Assembly (NCBI GenBank): GCA_028716025.1
Contig: JAQUQP010000057.1
Span: 1 to 10,763 of the forward strand
DNA from: a bacterium
GTDB lineage: Bacteria > UBA6262
DNA length: 10,763 nucleotides
Reading direction: 5' to 3'
In this document: positions 6,389-10,763 of the stretch, piece by piece
Layout: every line of letters starts with the position of its first letter
Numbering within the stretch: position 1 is the first letter of the stretch
Program-made: the position numbers and the translations under genes
Notes under the pieces: generated by a model
Databases searched by the model: none
What the model saw: only the letters and a program-made list of their open reading frames with translations
What the model was told of the DNA's origin: nothing

Positions 6389-7414
6389 TTATTTGTCGGT
6401 ATGTACTTTAGCCAGACGGTCAAGTTCTTCCAGATATTTCCCGGTACCTTTTACGACACAGGTTAGAGGATCTTCAGCAACATGCACCGGTAAGCCAGTC
6501 TCTTCACTCATTAGTTTATCCAGGCCGCGCAAGAGCGAACTGCCGCCAGCCAAGACAATGCCTCTCTCAATAATATCCGCGGATAGTTCCGGCGGAGTCT
6601 GTTCCAAAGTCGATTTCACCATTTCGATGATCATCCTGACAGTGTCAGAAAGAGCGCCGCGGATTTCGTCACTGACTATTTCTACGGTTTCAGGAAGACC
6701 AGTTTTTAAGCTTCTGCCTTTTACTTCCATTGATTCTTCTTTTTCCTGCGGATAAATAGAGCCGATCCTGATCTTTACTTCTTCGGCAGTCCGTTCACCG
6801 ATAGTCAGGTTATATTTACGTTTGATATATTGTACGATAGCTTCGTCCATGGCATCGCCGGCCACCCGCAAGGAATTACTGATAACCATTCCGCCCAGAG
6901 AGATCACGGCTACTTCCGTGGTACCTCCACCGATATCCACGATCATGCTGCCAGCGGCTTCATGCACCGGAATTTCAGCTCCGATCGCAGCTGCCATGGG
7001 CTCTTCGATCAGGAATACTTCCCGCGCGCCAGCTTGCTCTGCCGCTTCCTTAACTGCTCTTTTTTCCACACCGGTTATTCCACTTGGGACCCCGATCACT
7101 ACCCGAGGACGGATCAAGGTCCGGTCCTGGCGGACTTTACGGATAAAGTGACGGATCATTTCCTGGGTGATCTCAAAATCAGCGATAACGCCGTTACGCA
7201 ATGGTCTGATCGCTACTATGTTGGCAGGAGTGCGACCAATCATTTTCTTAGCATCTTCTCCTACTGCGAGGACAAAGTTGGTATTCTTATCAATGGCTAC
7301 GACTGAAGGTTCACGCAACAGGATTCCTTTGCCTTTGACATATACCAGGGTACTAGCTGTACCCAAGTCAATACCCATATCACTGGCCAGAAGTCCTAAA
7401 AATCTTTTGAACAT
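6389..7414 (-). CDS. mreB: Actin-like rod shape-determining protein MreB
   Basis: Bacterial actin homologue of 341 residues that forms membrane-bound ATP-dependent filaments steering the elongasome. Nucleotide-binding motifs are complete: phosphate-1 MGIDLGTAS (13-21), the EEPMAAAIG region with catalytic glutamate (137-145), phosphate-2 VDIGGGTTE (159-167) and the adenosine motif [11 protein letters not shown] near residue 300. The N-terminal [10 protein letters not shown] is short and amphipathic, suited to membrane binding. I chose ATG at 7414: the purine stretch GAGAGG lies 5 nt before it. The in-frame GTG at 7420 would put that same Shine-Dalgarno directly against the start, adding only two residues. 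The start is 16 nt from the rplQ stop with no terminator between, so it probably shares transcripts with the ribosomal alpha operon. Confidence 0.97.
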   Translation of the reverse strand: MFKRFLGLLASDMGIDLGTASTLVYVKGKGILLREPSVVAIDKNTNFVLAVGEDAKKMIGRTPANIVAIRPLRNGVIADFEITQEMIRHFIRKVRQDRTLIRPRVVIGVPSGITGVEKRAVKEAAEQAGAREVFLIEEPMAAAIGAEIPVHEAAGSMIVDIGGGTTEVAVISLGGMVISNSLRVAGDAMDEAIVQYIKRKYNLTIGERTAEEVKIRIGSIYPQEKEESMEVKGRSLKTGLPETVEIVSDEIRGALSDTVRMIIEMVKSTLEQTPPELSADIIERGIVLAGGSSLLRGLDKLMSEETGLPVHVAEDPLTCVVKGTGKYLEELDRLAKVHTDK

Positions 7415-7430
7415 AGCCACCTCTCTGTTA

Positions 7431-7781
7431 CTATACTAATTTAATGATCGATTCTACGGCACCATCGCCTTGGCGCGGTCCCAATAGGTACATTCTTGTA
7501 TACCCGCCCTTTCTTTCTTTATAACGGGGACCGATCACATCAAATAATTTCTTATTGATCTTTTTATCCCGGATGACTTTAAATGATTCCCGGCGGCTGG
7601 CCAGGGTCCCCTGTTTGGCCAAGGTGATCATTTTCTCAGCTACACGCCGCAATTCCTTGGCTTTGGCAGTGGTAGTTTTTATTTGTTCATACTCGAAAAG
7701 GGACTTCACCAGATTATTCAATAAATTCTTCCGATGCCCCATATTCCTGCCTAATTTTCTGCCTACTTTACCTTGTGCCAT
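7431..7781 (-). CDS. rplQ: 50S ribosomal protein L17
   Basis: Large-subunit protein of 116 residues, the core bacterial length, lining the peptide exit side of the 50S subunit. The conserved start [24 protein letters not shown], the [11 protein letters not shown] segment (37-47), the [28 protein letters not shown] region (70-97) and the C-terminal hydrophobic tail are all typical. A Shine-Dalgarno GGAG overlaps the end of rpoA (rpoA stop at 7791-7793), about 12 nt from the ATG, so translation is likely coupled to rpoA. It is the normal last gene of the alpha operon. Confidence 0.97.
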   Translation of the reverse strand: MAQGKVGRKLGRNMGHRKNLLNNLVKSLFEYEQIKTTTAKAKELRRVAEKMITLAKQGTLASRRESFKVIRDKKINKKLFDVIGPRYKERKGGYTRMYLLGPRQGDGAVESIIKLV

Positions 7782-7790
7782 GACTGTATG

Positions 7791-8780
7791 TTACTCCTTT
7801 TCCTGTGGAGGTAATTCCATACCTAACGATAAGTCCAGTTCCTTTAGCTTTTTACCAATCTCATTTAGCGATTTCTTGCCGAAATTCTTAACTTTGAGCA
7901 AATCCTGTTCACGTTTCTGCACTAGATCACCGATCGTTTTGATCTTGGCTACCCGCAGGCAGTTCTGAGCTCTGATGGAAAGTTCAATGATATCCACGCT
8001 CTGGGCCAACAAATCGCGAAGTTTCTTAGTTTTTTCTTCTTCCGCTACAGCTGATTCTTCCACTTTCTCGCTCTTAGTCTCTTCTTCTTCAAAATTAATG
8101 AATATTTCCAGGGAGTCTTTAAGTATCTTAGCGGTATAAGCCAGGGCATCTTCCGGTGACACGCTACCGTCAGTCCAGATCTCCATGATGAGCCGGTCGT
8201 AGTCAGTCATTTGGCCGACACGGGCGTTTTCTACGGTATAGTTCACTTTAAATACCGGGGTGAAGATCGAATCAATAGGAATAAGCCCGATGTCCTGGCC
8301 CTCTTTTTTATTTCTCTCGGCGATGACATACCCGCGTCCTTTATTCACTTCGATCATGATCTCAAGCTTAGCACCGGGATTAAGGGTAGCTATCGGCTGG
8401 TCAGGATTAAGCACTTCTACGTTGGAATTAACTTCGATCTGGCCGGCGGTAGCGACACCCTGTTTGTTGGCGCGCAAATATATAGTTTCCGGCCCATTGG
8501 TATATAATTTAAAACGGACTTTTTTCAGGTTCAAGATGATCTCGGTCACGTCTTCTTTAATACCGGGAATACTGGAAAATTCGTGAAGCACGCCTTCGAT
8601 CTTGATATTAGTAATTGCCGCGCCTTCCAACGAATTCAATAATATCCGGCGCAAACTATTGCCAATGGTGTGCCCATATCCGCGTTCAAATGGTTCAGCG
8701 ATGAATTTACCGAAAGTATCAGTGGCAGTCTTTTTATCCAACTCCAACCTCTTCGGCATTACAATGGGACTTAACTTCAT
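7791..8780 (-). CDS. rpoA: DNA-directed RNA polymerase subunit alpha
   Basis: Alpha subunit of RNA polymerase, 329 residues as in E. coli. The N-terminal domain (about 1-230) nucleates polymerase assembly and shows FGKFIAEPFERGYGHTIGNSLRRILLNSLEGAAIT (23-57). An acidic flexible linker (231-250, glutamate-rich) leads to the C-terminal domain (about 255-320), which contacts UP elements and activators; ELSIRAQNCL (266-275) carries the arginine (R270) equivalent to E. coli R265, and NFGKKSLNEI (299-308) is the second DNA-contact helix. The start ATG at 8780 has AGGAGG about 4 nt upstream. It follows rpsD after an 83-nt gap containing a perfect palindrome. Confidence 0.98.
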   Translation of the reverse strand: MKLSPIVMPKRLELDKKTATDTFGKFIAEPFERGYGHTIGNSLRRILLNSLEGAAITNIKIEGVLHEFSSIPGIKEDVTEIILNLKKVRFKLYTNGPETIYLRANKQGVATAGQIEVNSNVEVLNPDQPIATLNPGAKLEIMIEVNKGRGYVIAERNKKEGQDIGLIPIDSIFTPVFKVNYTVENARVGQMTDYDRLIMEIWTDGSVSPEDALAYTAKILKDSLEIFINFEEEETKSEKVEESAVAEEEKTKKLRDLLAQSVDIIELSIRAQNCLRVAKIKTIGDLVQKREQDLLKVKNFGKKSLNEIGKKLKELDLSLGMELPPQEKE

Positions 8781-8827
8781 ATTTCCTCCTATTTCTATAA
8801 CGAATCAAGCTTTGATATGTTTGAACC

Positions 8828-8847
8828 CCTGCCTGCTGGCAGGCAGG
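8828..8847. repeat. Perfect REP-like palindrome between rpsD and rpoA
   Basis: Nine-nucleotide arms CCTGCCTGC and GCAGGCAGG around a 2-nt centre make a very stable GC-rich hairpin. It is much richer in GC than its surroundings. No T-run follows on the minus strand, and rpoA must be expressed downstream, so an intrinsic terminator is unlikely. It looks like a dispersed palindromic repeat, or possibly a transcript-stabilising structure inside the operon mRNA. Confidence 0.7.
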
Positions 8848-8863
8848 TGGGTAATCGTTTTAT

Positions 8864-9493
8864 TTACTTCGAATACAATTCAACGATCAGCTGTTCATTG
8901 ACCGGATAAGACAATTCTGTGCGATCCGGTAACTTGGTAATAGTGCCTATCAGGGAATCTTTATTCAGATCCAGCCAAGAAGGCAATCCTCTTTCTACCG
9001 CTACTTTCTGACCTTCTTGAACTGCGACATTACCTTTTCTTTTTTCGGTGACAGTAACTTTATCGCCAACCTTCACAATGTAGGATGGTATATCCACTTT
9101 TTTGCTGTTAACCAGGATACCACCGTGGGTAACCAGCTGCCTGGCACCGGTCCTGGAAGTTGAGAAACCTAGACGATAAGCCACATTATCCAGACGCATT
9201 TCAAGCAGCCGCAACAGATTTTCACCGGTCAAGCCTTTCTTCTGGTCAGCTTTCTGGAAATACAGGCGGAATTGTTTTTCCATCAATCCTGATATCCTGC
9301 GGGCTTTTTGTTTTTCCCGTAATTGGGTTTTATAATCAGACATACCAAACGAGCGTCTTTTACCTTGCTGTCCCGGAGGGGTTGCTTTCTTATCTACCGC
9401 GCATTTAGCCGAATAACAGCGGGTCCCCTTCAAGAATAATTTTACTCCTTCAGCACGGCACAACCTGCAAACTGCACCAATAACTCTGGCCAC
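8864..9493 (-). CDS. rpsD: 30S ribosomal protein S4 (zinc-ribbon form)
   Basis: Primary 16S rRNA-binding assembly protein of 209 residues. The N-terminal region keeps four cysteines, C9, C12, C26 and C31, forming the zinc ribbon of the C+ class of S4. The S4 RNA-binding domain covers about 95-160 (MRLDNVAYRLGFSTSRTGARQLVTHGGILVNSKKVDIPSY region), and the C-terminus ends in the usual YPVNEQLIVELYSK. The start is GTG at 9493-9491, with a strong AAGGAGG 5 nt upstream; it is fixed by the conserved ARVIGAVCRLCR. S4 is the autogenous repressor of the alpha operon in E. coli and of its own gene in B. subtilis; the upstream gap here holds an inverted repeat that could serve such a role. Confidence 0.98.
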   Translation of the reverse strand: MARVIGAVCRLCRAEGVKLFLKGTRCYSAKCAVDKKATPPGQQGKRRSFGMSDYKTQLREKQKARRISGLMEKQFRLYFQKADQKKGLTGENLLRLLEMRLDNVAYRLGFSTSRTGARQLVTHGGILVNSKKVDIPSYIVKVGDKVTVTEKRKGNVAVQEGQKVAVERGLPSWLDLNKDSLIGTITKLPDRTELSYPVNEQLIVELYSK

Positions 9494-9520
9494 AAACTCC
9501 TCCTTAGTATTGAAACTGCG

Positions 9521-9567
9521 AAAAAAACTTAATGCGATGATATGTTAGTACCTGTCATCGTATCATC
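9521..9567 (-). promoter_or_regulatory. Inverted repeat plus T-run in the rpsK-rpsD gap, possible S4 leader or weak attenuator
   Basis: In the sense RNA GATGATA (9567-9561) can pair with TATCATC (9542-9536) around an 18-nt loop, and seven T residues (9527-9521) follow after 8 nt. The stem is AT-rich and too far from the T-run for a good intrinsic terminator. Because S4 binds its own message in several bacteria, a protein-binding leader is an alternative. Pairing is seen; function is inferred. Confidence 0.25.
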
Positions 9568-9578
9568 TTATAATCGTT

Positions 9579-10013
9579 TTATACTCTGCGTTGTTTCGGT
9601 GGACGGCAACCGTTATGGGGGATCGGGGTAACATCTTTAATCATATTTACTTCCAAACCCGCCGCCTGTAAAGCACGAATAGCTGTTTCACGTCCTGAAC
9701 CAGGGCCTTTTACTAGAACAGTGACTTCTCTCATTCCTTGTTCCACTGCTTTTTTTGCCGCTGCTTCCGCCGCCATTTGGGCCGCGTAAGGAGTACCTTT
9801 ACGGGAACCCTTGAATCCCTGCGACCCGGTCGAACACCAAGCTACTACGTCGCCTTTCATATCCGTAATACTGATGATCGTGTTGTTGAAAGTCGCTTTG
9901 ATATGAGCAACGCCTGAAGCCACGTTCTTCAAAATTTTCTTCTTTTTAACAACCGGTTTTCCGCTGCCTGGCGCTTTTTTTTCTTCTTTTTTTGGTAGTT
10001 GTTGATCAGTCAT
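9579..10013 (-). CDS. rpsK: 30S ribosomal protein S11
   Basis: Platform protein of the small subunit, near the mRNA exit. The conserved core [50 protein letters not shown] spans about 34-82 and the C-terminus has [18 protein letters not shown]. At 144 residues it exceeds the usual roughly 129 by an N-terminal lysine- and proline-rich tail (about 1-28, [13 protein letters not shown]...), a common variable feature. The ATG at 10013 is 5 nt past the rpsM stop, with AAAGGAG at the end of rpsM as its Shine-Dalgarno, so the two are translationally linked. Confidence 0.98.
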   Translation of the reverse strand: MTDQQLPKKEEKKAPGSGKPVVKKKKILKNVASGVAHIKATFNNTIISITDMKGDVVAWCSTGSQGFKGSRKGTPYAAQMAAEAAAKKAVEQGMREVTVLVKGPGSGRETAIRALQAAGLEVNMIKDVTPIPHNGCRPPKQRRV

Positions 10014-10018
10014 TATGC

Positions 10019-10420
10019 TTATGCTCCTTTAGCTGGTGACTTAGACTCTTCTTTTACTTTGACCGCGCCGACAGTTTTACGCATACCGCGTTTTGTACGG
10101 GCATTGGTTTTAGTGCGCTGACCCCGTGAGGGTAGGTTCCTCTTATGACGGTGTCCCCGATACGCGCCAATTTCTATTAACCGTTTAATATTATTAGCTA
10201 CATCACGACGCAATGTTCCTTCTACTTTGTAGTCGCGCTGGATGATGGTTTTAAGCCGGTTAATTTCTTCTTCAGTCAAGTTTTTAACCCTGGTATCGGG
10301 ATTGACTTCAGCTTCCGCCAAGATCTTCTTGGAAAGAGCTAACCCTATACCGTAGAGATAGCCAAGTGCCACTTCTATCCTTTTATCTTTGGGTAAGTCT
10401 ACTCCTATAATTCTCGCCAT
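10019..10420 (-). CDS. rpsM: 30S ribosomal protein S13
   Basis: Head protein of the small subunit that contacts P-site tRNA and forms inter-subunit bridges with the 50S. At 133 residues it is slightly longer than typical (about 120). It carries the N-terminal [26 protein letters not shown], the central [42 protein letters not shown] region, and a basic C-terminal extension ([13 protein letters not shown]) reaching toward the tRNA. The start has AGGAGGAG about 7-10 nt upstream. This is the usual first S-protein gene of the alpha operon, 23 nt after rpmJ. Confidence 0.98.
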   Translation of the reverse strand: MARIIGVDLPKDKRIEVALGYLYGIGLALSKKILAEAEVNPDTRVKNLTEEEINRLKTIIQRDYKVEGTLRRDVANNIKRLIEIGAYRGHRHKRNLPSRGQRTKTNARTKRGMRKTVGAVKVKEESKSPAKGA

Positions 10421-10443
10421 CTAAATCTCTCCTCCTGTATGGA

Positions 10444-10557
10444 TTAGCCTTGTCTCTGGTTATGCCGGGGATTGGTGCATACAACCCTGACGATACGTTT
10501 TCTCCTGACAATTTTGCACTTTTTGCAAATAGGTTTAACTGAAGCGCGAACTTTCAT
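10444..10557 (-). CDS. rpmJ: 50S ribosomal protein L36 (zinc-ribbon form)
   Basis: A 37-residue protein reading [19 protein letters not shown] at its start and ending in [12 protein letters not shown]11, C14, C27 and H32 form the zinc ribbon of the C+ form. The length and sequence are typical of L36, the smallest protein of the 50S subunit, which binds 23S rRNA domains. The ATG at 10557 is preceded by GGGAGG 8 nt upstream. It sits between infA and rpsM, its standard place. Confidence 0.98.
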   Translation of the reverse strand: MKVRASVKPICKKCKIVRRKRIVRVVCTNPRHNQRQG

Positions 10558-10578
10558 GAGCAAATCCTCCCGAAATAC

Positions 10579-10609
10579 AAATTCTAAATTCGAATATCTA
10601 AATTCTAAA
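10579..10609. repeat. AAATTCTAAA-word repeat in the infA-rpmJ gap
   Basis: The word AAATTCTAAA occurs twice (10579-10588 and 10600-10609, 21-nt period) around an 8-nt palindrome ATTCGAAT (10588-10595). It fills half of the 63-nt gap and is far richer in AT than the flanking genes. No promoter or terminator is evident in it. It resembles low-complexity intergenic repeats I associate with some uncultivated bacterial genomes, which is recollection rather than a search result. Confidence 0.55.
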
Positions 10610-10620
10610 AAATATTATTC

Positions 10621-10763
10621 TTACTTCACCCGGAAAATGATCCGGCCGCGGGACAGGTCATACGGTGAAAGTTGGACTTTCACTTTGTCACCAGGCAGAA
10701 TCCTGATAAAGTTCATGCGCATCTTTCCGGAAATATGCGCTAAGATCTTATGCCCATTTTCCA
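10621..10763 (-). CDS. infA: Translation initiation factor IF-1, C-terminal part (gene runs off the right edge)
   Basis: The 46 complete codons visible encode the C-terminal two-thirds of the small OB-fold factor IF-1, which binds the ribosomal A site at initiation with IF-2 and IF-3. Diagnostic stretches are [21 protein letters not shown], then [20 protein letters not shown] and the final FRVK before TAA (10623-10621). About 25 N-terminal residues and the start lie outside the window. Its place before rpmJ and rpsM is the usual order at the distal end of the spc/alpha ribosomal gene cluster. Confidence 0.96.
   Translation of the reverse strand, partial: ENGHKILAHISGKMRMNFIRILPGDKVKVQLSPYDLSRGRIIFRVK

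Noticed and set aside
6830..7306. Plus-strand ORF of 158 codons antisense to mreB
   Set aside because: It is a shadow of the conserved mreB frame and has no family features.
7418..7420. GTG as the mreB start
   Set aside because: Its Shine-Dalgarno would be directly adjacent; ATG at 7414 has the correct 5-nt spacing and matches the usual MreB N-terminus.
8828..8847. Intrinsic terminator between rpsD and rpoA
   Set aside because: No T-run follows the hairpin on the transcribed strand.

Overview
The window is a bacterial chromosomal segment in which every confident gene lies on the minus strand. Read in the direction of transcription (high to low coordinates) the order is infA (3' part), rpmJ, rpsM, rpsK, rpsD, rpoA, rplQ, mreB, mreC, mreD, mrdA (PBP2), rodA, trmJ-type SpoU methyltransferase, and the 5' third of a B12-binding-domain radical SAM gene that runs off the left edge. 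All intact genes have full-length, motif-complete products. No CRISPR array, tRNA, rRNA, phage gene or recognisable transposase gene is visible.

The right part (about 7431-10763) is the classic alpha (S13) ribosomal operon plus IF-1, with IF-1, L36, S13, S11, S4, RNA polymerase alpha and L17. The middle part (1590-7414) is a rod-shape and elongasome operon: the MreB filament, its membrane partners MreC and MreD, and the PBP2 transpeptidase with its RodA glycosyltransferase partner. Only 16 nt separate the rplQ stop from the preferred mreB start and no terminator is visible there, so transcription of the ribosomal operon probably continues into the cell-shape genes. The left part (1-1469) holds a tRNA 2'-O-ribose methyltransferase and an uncharacterised radical SAM enzyme. 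Complete MreBCD/PBP2/RodA implies a peptidoglycan-containing, rod-shaped bacterium. S4 and L36 are both the zinc-ribbon (cysteine-retaining) forms. The rodA side (elongasome genes followed by the radical SAM gene) recalls arrangements in Firmicutes-like and several uncultivated lineages, but the phylum cannot be fixed from this window.

The genes are ordinary; the unusual content is in the gaps. Most gaps above about 60 nt carry some short repeat or palindrome: an about 95-bp element in two copies flanking trmJ (670-760 and 1494-1591) with related words reaching into the ends of mrdA and trmJ; an AACTCGT-word cluster between mreB and mreC; a perfect 9-bp-arm palindrome between rpsD and rpoA; an AAATTCTAAA-word repeat between infA and rpmJ; and a 222-nt mreD-mrdA gap with a 16-nt dyad, imperfect terminal inverted repeats and small ORFs on both strands. 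Such filling of gaps inside essential operons by short repeats looks like the genome of an uncultivated lineage with active small repeat families. That is inference; genome-wide repeat counting would settle it.
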